From the NCBI GenBank assembly GCA_034440635.1, contig JAOTON010001680.1, positions 1,306,001 to 1,370,000 on the forward strand: a stretch of 64,000 nt of DNA. The letters are read 5' to 3'. Position 1 is the stretch's first letter. Every line of letters begins with the position of its first letter. The translations under genes were made by a program, and so were the position numbers. The notes below the pieces were generated by a model. That model saw only the letters and a list, made by a program, of their open reading frames with translations. It searched no databases and had not been told where the DNA came from. Below, one piece after another: positions 36,725 through 49,017 of the stretch. This DNA comes from Lepas anatifera. Its lineage: Eukaryota > Arthropoda > Thecostraca > Lepadidae.

Positions 36725-38736
36725 CAAGACGAAGCTAGCCCTAAGAGGCAAAGTTTGACAATGTCAAAAGGTGTAAAGCGTGGCATGAGGCAAACACAAC
36801 GTTTCGGTTCTTGACCATCGTCAGGCGAGGAGTGTAAGATGGAAGTGGCTAGAGGCCTGAGGTAAACTTTTATCATTTTTACAGGAAATCAAGTTCTATC
36901 TACGTTAGAAATGTGCCGAACTTTTGTACAAACTCTTATCATTTCTTTTAACAAATTGAGCATAAATATGTACGCTTAAATTCGAAGTTCTCTTTCATTT
37001 CTGAATACACCATATATAATGTAAATATTATGGTCTAAATTTCCGGCAAGGAAAGTCCAATTGGTTTTCTTAAAACTGGCTCGTAAGCTGAAAAACTGGT
37101 TAAAAAAGATGAGATCCCACAATGCTCGATTTCGGGATTAGCGTTTAATTGGCACGAGAGTGAAAAGATCAGACATAGAACACCTGCTCTCACGGTGGGG
37201 TGACTGGGCTTCAATTCTTAGTCAAGTTCCCCGAAGTAAACTGCAATTTGATCTTCCGCAGGCTCTCCCATTATAACAAAGACGGACACAATTCTTCGAA
37301 GCTGGTGCTGCATAAACCAAACAAGTCTACATTTTTGTAAACCATAAAAGTATGTATTATCTAAATTTGTTCGGCCAGCGTTAAGCTTTTGTTGCGCTTC
37401 CGTCCGTTGTATTGTTGTTACGTTTTTGTGCTTCATGCAATCCCCTGGCCATTTGAGGCACCCTCATTTCCTCATGCGTTCAGCCTTTAGCACGCGTGTG
37501 TGCCGCGCCCGCCATCTGCGGCTCGCGACAGTGGCGCCGCGGGCAGTCGAGAGACGCGTGTGCGCTACATTTCTGTGCCGCGCAGCTGCCCGCAGTTGGC
37601 TGCAGAGACAATAAACAGTGCACGGCAGCGGCGCGTACCCCCCCCAGCAGGGGGCGTACCAGACACACCACTCAAGGACCCGCTACGGCGCGATGCAGCA
37701 CTGGGTACACGGAGAAGTACATATATTGTTATCCGATAACTAAAACAGAGGCTCCCGGAAGATTGGAGCCGCGCCCGCTGACAGCCAAACTAATCCAATC
37801 CATAAAATCTTCAAAAAGGTTTTATGTTCACATAAGGCAATCTAAAGCCTGAACTGAAGACTGCACGGGCCCGTAATACACACCAGGCTTGGGAAGGGGA
37901 CCCAAACTGTGAGAAGTATCTGTAAGTGCGCTGTGAAAGACGGCATGCGGCCCCTTTTCTCAATAGACTGAAACAAGCCGTGACAAAAGGAATGCCTGCA
38001 ACTCCAACACCTGTCACTCATCCCCCTCCGGTCCGAGACTTTCGGTTCCAGTTCCAGCAGCAGGCGACGTGCCCCCGTCCGGCTGTTCCGTTTCCGCTGT
38101 TGTGCCGCCGCGCCGTGAAACCAGGCCGGACCGGGCCGGCCACCTGGCGCGGGAGTCACGGCTCGGCGGACTCGTGATTCTCACGGTCCGCGCCGGCACG
38201 CCGCTCCGGGGGTGTGCAGCCAGCAGCGCCGCACCCGACCGGCGTAGGCGGACACGTGGCAGATAAGGTTATACTCACGGGGGTTATACACGGACTATCT
38301 GTAATGTGGGATAATAACCATCGCCCCGGTGGGGAGGGAATGTTTTAACACCCTCGGATTTTTTCGGTGGTGCTCCCGCCATCGTGCTTATCTTCTATCT
38401 TAACGCAAATATGTTTGTATTGTCATTGGGAGTCGATTGACATGCATGCTGACTATATTTAGTCATATGGTGACCCAAAGAAGACCTTGGAGCGAGCGAT
38501 GTTTACATTTTGACCCAGTAACAGTCATGAAATACATCATTCAATCTTCTGTAACGAGAGGAATTGAACGATGCCTACACTTGACCCTAACCTAACACAG
38601 TCAGACGCTAGAGCTAAGAATATTCATCCATATCCTGTCACCTTTGACCTGTCATGACCTCAATATTGGTCTGGGCCAACACGCGTACGATTTAAGTTCG
38701 TTATAATTTCCTCCGGGCTATCTATCACCGTTCCCG
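36725..38736. other. Mixed stretch, retroelement-like motif at its start, no gene recognised
   Basis: On the minus strand near 36797-36824, CCTGACGATGGTC is followed by CCGAAACGTT. A CCTGATGAAG/GAAACGTT pairing of this type is often found in 3-prime regions of invertebrate retroelements. The rest is AT-rich to 37440, then CpG-rich at 37490-37700 and 38020-38240. TGACCT, four bases, TGACCT lies at 38645-38660. No supported coding frame. Confidence 0.35.
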
Positions 38737-38938
38737 TTTTTTTACTATCTACCATTGTAGCCGAGATCGAAGGGGAGAAAGATCAACCCGCCCCTACCCC
38801 CGCCTGACGAAGGTGGATCTGAGGCCAACTGGGTTGGAGGCGGTCGAGGAAACGGCTCCCTGAGGTCAGCTTTGACCCAGGGACCTTATACACTGGTCTG
38901 TGACATATTTTAACCAACTGCGCCACGGCCATGGTTAG
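38737..38938 (-). mobile_element. tRNA-derived SINE, family 2
   Basis: On the minus strand the element starts with GCCGTGGCGCAGTTGGTTAA at about 38911-38930, containing the A box TGGCGCAGTTGG. About 40 bases later comes the B-box-like GGGTCAAAGCTGACC (about 38867-38881). The head looks like a tRNA with mutated arms. A GC-rich body and a TAGATAGTAAAAAAAC tail follow (about 38745). Its body is unrelated to family 1. It is not a functional tRNA because the stems no longer pair cleanly. Confidence 0.65.
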
Positions 38939-40229
38939 TTCAAATTGACGCCAGTGACCTCGACAGGGGATTATTCACTTTTAATGATTTTAAGGGCTCC
39001 GCACCCAGTATGTAAAGCCCATGGAATGCAACATAATAGGTCACAAAGAACCTGCCAACTCCACAGACAAAACCACTAGATTCCGTGCCGCGGCAAAAAT
39101 ATCCCAGAGCCCTGACTTTTCGGTAACGACATGTTCCGGTTGTCGTTAAAAGGAGCGGGCAGTCTCATTCAAACGGCGTGATCTGTCATTGTCTGCAACG
39201 CCTCGATTAATCAACATCGACAGCTTCACCCACCATGTTCAACCAGATTGGTGGCTTTGTTACCACCTTATCTCGCCAGATCCGGAAAACTCTGCCCGAT
39301 CGATGAATGGCCACCTGTGACAGCTGCTATCTTTTGTTATGCAGCTATTCGCACTCTGCATCCAAGTTTTCAAGTTTCCACCAGCATCGTGTAGTGGATT
39401 CTTTTGATGCGGGCCCTCCTGCTTCCAAATGTCAACTTTACAGACTGGCGATAAACGTTTTGGGCAGCCACGAATAACAGCTACCTACAACTGAAGACAT
39501 CAGGGCAAACTGTTACGGTGTAGAAGAACCGGACAAAATAATTGAGAAGCAGCCTCTTCACAACGAAAAAAACATGAAAAAGAATAGTAGGTAACAACAT
39601 AAATTCTGTCATGAAAATAATTCAAAAGCACATGAAGAGACACGACCGATCCCCTCTTTAAGGGTACGGCTCGTTGTTTTGTTTTGAGAAGAAACACTGA
39701 GCCACCAGCTGCTGCCGTTTGTGGTTTAACATTGTATAAAATTACTTGGCTAGTATAATTCCTTAACTATTTCTAATATACTTATTAAACTAAAATTGAC
39801 ACCATACTATAATGCTAGTATGTTTGGGTACGAAATTTTGAAGCACCTACCCTTCCACTGCCCTGGGCCTGCGCAGTTCTCGCTCAATAAAACAATTCCA
39901 CGACAGTCGATGATATGTACCACCTCCACCACATCCCCCTCCCCCGTCAGCAATCGTCAGAAAAAGTCAGACCCCTCCCCGTTCATCAGCAAGTTAGATA
40001 ATGTCAGACCCCTTCCCCTTCGGTCGCTGACGACATAAGTCAACTCCCTAACAAAGTTACCAAATGAGCCCAGCCGAGTTAATAAAACATCAAACGATCC
40101 CGTCCGAGTTTAGAACAAAGCCAGTGACCGACAGCCGGTTAATGGAGTAACCCTGGTGAGCATTAACCCAGTAGCTCCGGTGACCAATCGGCGCTGTCAC
40201 CTCGTTAACGTCAACCAGCTCGTTGCCAC
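38939..40229. other. Single-copy stretch, no gene seen
   Basis: Mostly AT-rich, with frames under 82 codons and no recognised domain. No tandem repeat was recognised. Confidence 0.5.
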
Positions 40230-40398
40230 GGCGGCTGGGAGGGGTGACTGTGGCTCCAACTACGGCGGATTGGAGGGGTGACTGTGGCTCCAACTACGGC
40301 GGCTGGGAGGGGTGACTGTGACTCCAACTACGGCGGATGGGAGGAGTGGCTGTGGCTCCAGCTACGGCGGCTGGGAGGGGTGACTGTGGCTCCAGCTA
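40230..40398. repeat. Minisatellite, 34-bp unit, 5 copies
   Basis: Copies start at 40230, 40264, 40298, 40332 and 40366. The unit is GGCGGCTGGGAGGGGTGACT followed by GTGGCTCCAACTAC. Copies 2 and 4 share GGCGGAT in place of GGCGGCT, suggesting duplication of a two-unit block. Confidence 0.95.
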
Positions 40399-41001
40399 AT
40401 CAGGAAGTTTATCAGGGAGCAGGCGCCGAGCATGGCACAGCATTCATTGTCGCGCTTCCAGGATATGCTGCTTTATTACTAACAACGGACAAGTAAGGTG
40501 ATTGACAAGTGATGTGCGTCAGAGTACTCGCGATTTCTTCTCGCCTTCAGACAAGATTATCAGTGGGGTGGTCAATTTGCATTCACTGCCGTTGGCATGG
40601 GCAGCGACCGTCCGTACTTGATTTGAATGCACATTGTGGGCACAACAAAGACTGGTTTCCTGGCGACGACACATACGCGTCTGATTGGATCGTTGGGCTG
40701 CAGAGGCGGCTTCAATCAGCAGTTATCCGTTTCCTGGGCTCCTCCGTCGTCTCGAACTGTATCATCTATTTCGCGAGACGGCCAGCGCTGAGACCTAAAA
40801 ACTGTCGCAACGCAACCAGATATCGCTGTCAGCTCTTGTTGAATCATCGTTCCAGAGAGAAGCAGATACAATTATCCTACTTATATTTCGGAAAATCCTA
40901 CCTCGCTCAGCCGATGAATCAAACACTGGTCTGATTATTGCTGGCTAAAAAGAGCTCGCATGAAACTGCGCGGTCGGAATTTCGGTGAAAATGACTCTAG
41001 C
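40399..41001. other. Single-copy stretch, no gene recognised
   Basis: The plus-strand frame 40509-40934 (141 codons) has a balanced composition but no domain I know. No repeat found. It ends at the left terminus of a hAT-like element. Confidence 0.4.
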
Positions 41002-41621
41002 CAGGGACGGATCCAGGATGGAGGGGGGGCAAAGAGAACGTTAATGAACACCGATAAAACCCCTAAGTCCGCAGAGACCCCCTCCCCTGTGGACGTCAGG
41101 TGCCCATGTTAGGTACCGAAAGCACCATCACTATACCGAATCGGATCGGAAAGTACCATCGTTATATCGAATCGGAAAGACTATCACTATATCGGTACCG
41201 AAAGCACCAAGCACCATCACCACCAACACTCTTAGATGTAAGAGCTGTGAGATACGGGCGAATTAAAACTGACTGGAGAAGGTGACCTTGGCAGAGGCGC
41301 CCCATTTTTCAGCGTCTTTCACTATTCACCACCCGCTTACTGCCAGTCGCAGACCTGCACCCTCTCCAGGCAGCGAACCCCTTTCCAACTTTGTGAATCT
41401 ACTTTCCAGTAAAATCTTGGAACCCCAACCCTTAAAAAACTCCGGAAAATTTGATCAAGAGAGCGCCCCTCGGAATGCACAACCAGCGCTCCCAGGTGGC
41501 GACAGGCGCCCCCGGGTGGTTCAAGCCGCCCCCCAGGTGGCACAGGCGCCCCCCGAGTGGTTCAAGCCGCCATGACAATTCACGCCCCCTTCTCCCAACC
41601 GAAACCCTAGATCCGCCGCTG
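41002..41621. mobile_element. hAT-like non-autonomous element, about 620 bp
   Basis: The left end is CAGGGACGGATCCAGGAT, and the right end, reverse-complemented, is CAGCGGCGGATCTAGGGTT. They match well and resemble the MITE termini at 7461 and 55673. The flanking octamers (ACTCTAGC, ACTTCGGA) agree at only 4 of 8 positions, so the duplication is decayed or the ends come from two elements. The interior has a short ACCGAAAGCACCATCAC-type repeat (about 41114-41225) and GGTGGTTCAAGCCGCC repeats (about 41500-41575), with no transposase. Confidence 0.6.
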
Positions 41622-42049
41622 ACTTCGGACTACCTGTTCCAGAGGCTTCATAACTTGATATTGGTACTAGTGAGATGTTTTTCCAATAATTTTTTCCCAT
41701 TTTTTCACATCGCGATCTGTCCCTGCAGTTCGCCGCCAGACTGCTTGCAAGCGTATCCACAGTCCCTTCCGAGCCATTTGATGTAATAGACCACCGTCTA
41801 ATCACCACCCACGCACGTCCGACGAATAATGATGACCACGTGAGCGGATGGCTCCCCGCTCCGACAGCCCTCAGTACTGCGGGCTGGCCAGGGCATTTTT
41901 CTCGCACATAGGCCATCACAGGGGCTGCTTACAATTCTAAGCCAACACCAAGACCGCGAGACGCTTTAGGGTGTACAAAACAGTACTGTCCTCAGTGGAG
42001 AGTCATCGCAATGGAATGACAGCCCTAACCACAGACTCCAAGCGGCCAA
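41622..42049. other. Single-copy stretch, no gene seen
   Basis: AT-rich at the left and mixed after 41720. The minus-strand frame 41521-41919 begins in unique sequence and ends inside the hAT-like element. It has no recognised domain. Confidence 0.5.
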
Positions 42050-42427
42050 CCGGGTAACCCTTTCCAGTCGAGTATACCCACCCAAGAGTACCCAGCCGGG
42101 TAACTCACACCAGTTGAGTGCCCACCCGGGAGTACCTAGCCGGGTAGCTCACTCCGGTCAAACACCCGCCTGGGTAACTCACTCCAGTCCAGTACCCGAC
42201 CCAGAGTACCCAACCCGATAGCTCACTCCGGTCAAACACCCGCCCGGGTAACTCACTCTAGTCCAGTACCCGACCCGGAGTACCCAACCCGATAGCTCAC
42301 TCCGGTCAAGCACCCGCCCGGGTAACTCACTCTAGTCGAGTACCCGCCCGGGTCACTCACTCCAGTCGAGTATCCGCCCGAGAGTACCTTTCAGGGTAAC
42401 TCAGTCCAGTCGAGCTACCTCCCGGGA
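42050..42427. repeat. Composite minisatellite, 74-bp higher-order unit
   Basis: The sequence alternates CCGGGTAACTCACTC-type and CCCGATAGCTCACTC-type subunits of about 31 and 43 bp. The two together recur with a period of 74 bp (for example 42214 and 42288). GAGTACCC and GTCAAACACCC are the other conserved blocks. Left and right edges carry only single subunits, the expected product of duplication of a dimer. Confidence 0.92.
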
Positions 42428-44423
42428 GGGTGAATAATCTCATTATTCCATCAAGCCACTCTGACGCGCCGGTCCGGGATTATTAATAACTACACGGTGC
42501 TCGGTGGCTAATAACGATATCATGGTGACTATTGACACCCCGGTGTGCACGAGTCCTCCCCGGGCCCCTCCCTAGTCACGCGGATAGCACACGTGTGTTA
42601 TCCAATCAGGCGAGAGGGAGAGAAAGATAATCGGCCCGTTAATTAGTTTCCGATGACGTGCTCGCCCTCAGGTGCCTCATGGCGCGTTTCCATGGCGACG
42701 CAATGACTGATCACATGGTAAGCCGGTCGTCGGCACGTGCCTGAAATGCCGGACAGCGCGCTGCCGCGACACGCGCCGGGTGCGGCGGTGCATCTACCTT
42801 CACTGCGTTAGGAAGAATGACGCGCAAATTCGCGGGGTGGAGCCAGCCGGGTCGCAGGCCGCAGGAGAAATGGGACCGAAGACAGGACGACGAGGAAGAC
42901 AACGCCGGGATCTTGACGGACAGCAGCTCCAGTCGAAGAGCGGCGGCTTCGGCCTGGAGACGCGTGCACCGACACTCGACAGCGCGGCATGCTGAGCGCG
43001 CGCGCCAATGGCGGTGTCAGATAGATCTGCGAGCAGAGACAGCACCGTCTACTTCACCTTATCGCGGAAACACGCCAGCCGGTCGACACTGAATGTGATG
43101 TCGATGCTGTGCTGACTGATGGAAGCGACAAGCTGGCCCTAAATTCAGGGCGAGCCGATGTCATTTCTATCACTGCTCGTGCCCCCGCGCACCCGAAACT
43201 CCCCCGCCGGGAGATGGCGGCAGCCAGGCGGGGTCTTTGATGTGCGTGCTATGCGTGAGGGACGGCGGCCGGGCGTGTGCGCGGTGGCCGCCCCGGGGCT
43301 AAATAGCTCCCGATATAGACTGATGAGCAGAGGGGGCGGACAGCACAAATATGGACTGCGTGGATTATCCCACTTGCAGTCGCCACCCACTTCAATGTCG
43401 TCAACCTCCGGGCCACGGGCCGAGTGGTGGCTCAGCACACGTGCCGCAGTCCATCGCACCACCATCGCGCATTATCACCCCACCAGCTTTGTCGGCCGCC
43501 ACCGCTCTGGGCGCGACTAATCTAATCGACAAACCTAGTCCCTGCCAGACTAAAGCCCCGGAATAGAGTAAATGTGTCGGCGTGGCCGTGCGCCCTGCCT
43601 GCTGATGAGAGGTTTGCAGACGGCACGGTCGGCGTCTGGGAGCTCTGACCGGCCGTCTGCGGTGGACACGTGGGCCGCTGCCGAGCCGCTCCAGTGCCCT
43701 TCACGTCACCTGAAGACGTCCCACCGGAGCGCCGGCACTGACCGACACCTACAGCGCTAATGGGTCCGCAATCAAGCGCTGAGTGGATTAGCCAGCCTCA
43801 AGAAAGCCGCCGTCACAGCGGCGATAGCGACGACACTCCAGTGCCGCGCACTGGAACGCTGGAATGCGGCTGAAGTTTTCGCAGAACATGCACTGTGCAA
43901 GAATGCGGCAGCGCTGGCTCGGCGTTTTTTCCCCGGAGGAGTTTCAAGCGTTCTGGAACGTAAACACAGTCTCGCACTGGACGTCTTTTAGGTCTGAAGG
44001 GTGATCAAAGTCAAAAGAGATGAACCCACCGCACCCCGCGGTCGGTCAGCGGGCGCCAGATCTAATATCTAATGAGTCACGTTGAGACATGCCGGGTGGT
44101 GGAAAACACACGCACCTGGTGCCCTGTGCCGACACCTATCGGCAGTCCAAGGAAAATAGCAACGCTGGCACGTCCCTGTTCATCAATCTGACGTTCGCCA
44201 GGGGCGGTGGCCCGGAAACCGCTCCGTCAGTCGTAATCCAGCTCCAGATGTGGATAATCATAACGACAGGAGAGCAGCGCACGCACACGCACCGGTTCAA
44301 CAATCAGGTCAAGCCAACAGACCACGGCCGGACCTGAGGAACCCCTGGGGCCGCCCCTGAGGGCGGCGTACAAACCAGGTCGGGGAAGACGACCACCTGT
44401 TATCGCCCCCGGCAGGCGGGATC
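42428..44423. other. GC-rich single-copy stretch, no gene recognised
   Basis: CpG-rich from about 42700 to 43800. Overlapping frames (42780-43092 plus and 42711-43045 minus; 43158-43520 plus and 43145-43465 minus) are open on both strands with no recognised domain. This fits a CpG island. A first exon nearby cannot be excluded. No transposon termini found. Confidence 0.4.
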
Positions 44424-44657
44424 CATCAGCGACAGCCGCTGCCAGTGAGATCCCCGTCAGTCACGACCAGTGATGGTCCCCCCACGTCAGTCGCAGCCAG
44501 TGAGATCTCCCAACGTCAGTCTCCGCCAATGAGATCCCCCGTCAGTCGCGACCAGTGATGGCCCCCAACCTCAGTCGCGACCAATGATGGCCCCAATGTC
44601 AGTCGCAGTCAGTGAGATCCCCAACGACAGTCGCAGCCAGTGATATCCCCCAACGGC
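44424..44657. repeat. Decayed minisatellite, about 31-bp unit, roughly 7.5 copies
   Basis: The repeating elements are GTCAGTCGCRACCAGTGA and then GATCCCC or TGGCCCCC, at intervals of 29-33 bp. Copies with GAGATCCC and copies with GATGGCCC are interspersed. The many indels indicate an older array than its neighbours. Confidence 0.85.
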
Positions 44658-45695
44658 GGTCTAATTATAAAGACACCTGGTAGGAAGGATTTCAAACGTC
44701 TGTTACTTCAAGCAGGGAAAATGAAAACTAGCTGCAATAGACAATGCCCACTTAGGCCGGCCGAACCGAGCCAAATCCACAAGCATCATCAATGGGCGGC
44801 GATATGCCACGCCTCCGATCTGGCCGGTCAGATTCTGCGACACCACCCGAAAAACCATAAGACTTCCAACGAGCAGGCAGATCCCGAGACATCACCAGCT
44901 GAAAGTGAGATGCCAGTGCATGGGCCAGCAGCGGCCAGATCCCCCGACGTCAGCCGGCAGCTGGGGCAATGGCGCGCCAGAGTTTGGCGCGCCGGCAGCG
45001 CATCAGTTTCACCCACTTACCGGTTAAATGGCTTTCACATGCCGGCTGGCGCGCCCCGGGGTGGGTTTCGCTGTCTGGCGGAGGATGCGGGCCTGCGGCA
45101 GTGACATCCAGGCACATGTCTGCCGCCGGGTGAGTCACTCACCACCCACATGTGACAGACAAAGGAGACATGGAACTGCACTGGACCAGAATCGCCGATC
45201 GATCAGTGGAGCTATTCAGATAACACATCTCAATCTCGGTGGCATTTGTACTGACTCTCACCACAGGCGAATACAGTGGTCATTAAGCACTCTTCCAAAG
45301 AGTGTTAAGTGTAGCCTATAAACTAGCGTGCGTAATGGACTGGCTCTCAGGCGGCAGTAGTCGAGGGACGCTCCGTCAGCTTCGTTTGGTGCGTTTCTCC
45401 GCGCCCGCTGCAGCGACCAGTCTCCTCAGAAGAGAGCAGCGCGCATCCTGCACTGGACGTCCAACTGCACGGCTGATCCGCTCGCGGATTAGACAGGAGG
45501 CACCGGAAAGTTCGGGGAGTTCTGGGTTTCCATATGGATCTGGATTCCATATTTTGTCAATCCCGTCCTATGGTTCAGATGCGGATTTAAGATGATGATC
45601 TCGGTGTGTACACGGTCTGGGTGGATCTGGATTTCTCGGGGAAACTTGGGACACGGACTGGATTTGAACTTTCTTGGTCATAAGGTACTTCAAAG
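44658..45695. other. Single-copy stretch, no gene recognised
   Basis: The plus-strand frame 44640-45104 (154 codons) starts inside the preceding repeat and has no recognised domain. GATCCCCCGACGTCAGC near 44938 looks like a stray unit of the 31-bp array. The remainder is mixed composition. Confidence 0.4.
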
Positions 45696-45799
45696 GAGAC
45701 ACCACTACCGCCAGCTACAATTGGACAGACGCTAACGTACTCTGGAAGAGATACCACTACCGCCAGCTACAATTGGACGGACGCTAACGACCACGCCAG
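45696..45799. repeat. Tandem duplication, 52-bp unit, 2 copies
   Basis: CCACTACCGCCAGCTACAAT followed by TGGACRGACGCTAACG appears at 45702 and again at 45754, with only a few differences. Confidence 0.9.
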
Positions 45800-45928
45800 C
45801 CAGTACAATTAACAGCTTTCGCTGGCATTCACCCCGACAGAGTGCTGTCAGCAGGCGGGCGATGGCTCGGCCCAGTACAACAAATACCTGCTGCTGACGA
45901 AAAGCGCCGCCTCACACCGCTGTCTTTC

Positions 45929-46763
45929 ATCCATCCCTACACCGGCTCGTACTCAACCATCCCTACACCGGCTCGTACTCAACCATCCCTACACCGGCGT
46001 GTGCTCAACCATCCCTACACCGGCGCGTAACCAACCATCCCTACACCGGGGCGTACTCAACCATCCCTACACCGGCGCGTACTCAACCACCCCCACAGCA
46101 GCGCGTACTCAACCATTCCTACACCGGCGCGTACAAACCATCCCTACACCGGGGCGTACTCACATTCCTACACCGGCGCGTCAACATCCCCGGCGGTGTC
46201 AACATCCTTGCCGGGGCGTACTCAACCATTCCTACACAGGCGTGTACTCAACCATCCCTACACCCGCGCGTACTCAACCATCCCTACACTGGCGTGTGCT
46301 CAACCATCCCTACACCAGCGTGTACTCAACCATCCCTACACCGGGGCGTACTCAAACCATCCCTACACCGGGGCGTACTCAACCATCCCTACACCGGCGC
46401 GTACTCAACCATACCTACACCGGCGTTACTCATCCATCCCTACACCGGCGCGTACTCAACCATCCCTACACCGGCGCGTCTCACCCCTAAGCGGTGTACT
46501 CAACCATCCCTACACCAGCGCGTACTCAGCCATCCCTACACCGGCGGGTACTCAACCATCCCTACACCGGAGCGTAACCAACCATCCCCACAGCGGCGTG
46601 TACTCAACCATCCCTACACCGGGCGTAACCAACCATCCCCACACCGGCGTGCACTTAACCACCTCCACAGCGGCGCGTACTCAACGACCCCCACAGCGGC
46701 GAGTACTCTCAAACACCCCTAAAGCAGCGCCTACTCAACCACCCCTACAGTGGTGTGAGTTCA
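45929..46763. repeat. Minisatellite, 26-bp unit, about 32 copies
   Basis: The unit is CTCAACCATCCCTACACCGG followed by CGCGTA. Variants include CGTGTG, GGGCGTA, GTAACCAACC and, toward the right edge, CCCCCACAGCGG. Three plus-strand frames (142-196 codons) spell the same three peptide phases, as a 26-bp unit predicts. The array is C-rich and purine-poor on the plus strand. Confidence 0.97.
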
Positions 46764-49017
46764 ATTTCACGCCCACAAATGATTAGAAAGCTCCCAAAAA
46801 TGCAGAAGATTGGAAAGCATGTGGCACTTGAAGCTTTACCGCAAACAGAAAAGGGATAAGCCACAGGGGCACAACTCGGCAGTCGAAAGGGCGCCATGCT
46901 TTTTTCAATTTTGTCCAGGTTGTTCCTAGTTCGGCTGTTGGAGTCGGAGTCTCACTAAAGTCATCAAGGGACTTGTCACGAAGACCCTGACCCCGCCACC
47001 CGAACGAGCAGCTCCCACAATGATGGGTTAATTTAGAAGTCAAAGTTTAACGTCCCACAAAGCACAGGGACGCTCCGTGATTCCCTCGCCCCGATTCACG
47101 AAGTGGCGCCGTGATTAGTTTATTTGCTTTGCAGAACCACTTTTTCTACTCTGCACGCAATAAACTTATTTAGAAGGCCATAACAGCCTTCGGTGAAAAA
47201 CACAAAAGCCTTTGCAGCATGAGGAACAGGTTTGCAACTGTTTGGTACAAGAAGGGCATTAGTAACTACTGAAGGGGAATCGGAAGGGCTGATGATCAGA
47301 GAGAGGGGCTGGGGATCGTGGGAGGGGCTGAGGGTCCGAAATGGTCCTAAGTTTGGATTACAAAATTCCCTGGTTAGCAATAGATAGAACAAGTCGAAAA
47401 CTAGAAAGCGGCACTCACTTTGGCAACCAGTAACGGGAAAACAATTTTCCCAGAGTGACCAAGCAGGACAAGACTGGAAGGCAAATATAACTAAATAGTA
47501 ATTTGAATCATGCAATGACGTGGATTGCAAGTCATGGAACGACCCTGTACCTTAAATACAAGCCACCACGACACTAGTCAAGGACATAATTACTAGCACA
47601 CCTCCACCCACGAAGAGAAGTCACGGTTCTCTGTCACGGCAGCGCGCAGGCGGACAGTCACGGTCTGCAGTCACGGGCTGGCGTCACAGACCGTCACGGC
47701 CGGCAGAGCTACAACTGTGGTCTGTCCTGCACCGTCACGGCGACTGCACACTTGCCCCGTGACCCGTGACTCTCTCACGGACGCTGATCACGGCTGCAGA
47801 GCACGAAAGTCACGAGCTGGCAGCAGAATCATGCGCCACTCCGTGAATCGGGGCGGGAGAATCACGGAGCGCCCGTGCGAGAGAAAAATTAAGTCCAGCC
47901 CCTTTTCACCATTGGCTCTATCGGAGGAACGTGCAGAGCGTGTCCCCAGGCAGTTTCGAGATCTAACATTGAAACAATGCCCGGTAAATAAGAAACACAT
48001 TACCCGACAGGATTAACATCTACCCTCGGCACAGATAAAACGGCTGTGAGACCGGCGGATGTCGCTATCAGAGTCTCCTGCTGCAAATTCGCAGGTGCCA
48101 TCGCTCGATTGGCAGGCGTCGACGGAGAGGAGGCGGACACGGCAGCAGACGGCGTGTCTGACCAACACAAATACAGCTGCACGGTGGTGCCAGTCGACGC
48201 CATCCAAAACAAGTCCCCCGATCAAACAGCGCTGCGGGGGCGGGGGGGCACCGTATTACCCTGCCGACGCTGCAGTCCAAACGAACCCGAGTCAATGGCG
48301 AGAGACAAACAGCAGTGGACACAGCAAACACCGGCCTCCGCCCCCCATGGAGCGGCGGACCTGGCAAACAGTTGAGGTAGAGCAGCCGCCCGGCCCGCCG
48401 GGTAGACGGCGGTTCCGGCGGCCACGAGTCTCCGCTGCAGCGGTTCAGGAGCGGCAGCGGCCGAGGTGGTGGTGAGCGGCAGCGGCCGAGGTGGTGGTAC
48501 GCCGAGCTGCAGCCCACGCCGGCGCGACGGCTCCACATAATCAAGAGGGGGCGGCACCCGGTCCAGGGCCGGATACGTGACGTCATACCCACGGCCGCCG
48601 GGCGAGGGTGGACCGCGGAGTCTGAGTCAGCTCTGTCCCAGCCCCGCCGCTGAGTCAGGGCGTCCAGCGGCGTTCCATGCTCCCGAAAAGGTCACGGACC
48701 ACGCACGGGTCACACCGACGACAGCAGGGCTGTTGGTGCAGGATGGTGGCGACGGCCGAGCTGGCGGTGCGGGGTGGTAGGTCCACGTGTACATCAGAGA
48801 CCGGTATCGGAACGACGATCACCATCGGAGCCGTTATATTCGACATCACAAGTCCATTACTCTCTCATAACTGACGGATAGTCTAGTCCACATAGACAAA
48901 CTCTACAGGGGTGAAGAGCTGAGTCATGAATGATGCAGTCATGCGGGTTTACTAGATATATGCATTAGACACTCACTGGGTTCTCGCGGGTGCATTTGTC
49001 TGCACAGTCGTTCCTGA
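46764..49017. other. Mixed stretch with a GTCACGG cluster, no gene recognised
   Basis: AGTTTAACGTCCCAC at about 47044 resembles the tail motif of family-1 SINEs but no head was found. The minus-strand frame 47120-47530 (136 codons) has no known domain. A GTCACGG cluster lies at 47620-47793. The segment 48030-48800 is very CpG-rich with overlapping frames on both strands and a CRE-type TGACGTCA at 48578-48585. Confidence 0.35.

Noticed and set aside
47044..47100. AGTTTAACGTCCCAC as a SINE tail
   Set aside because: The tail-like motif is not accompanied by a tRNA-like head or a second copy in the window, so it was not listed as an element.
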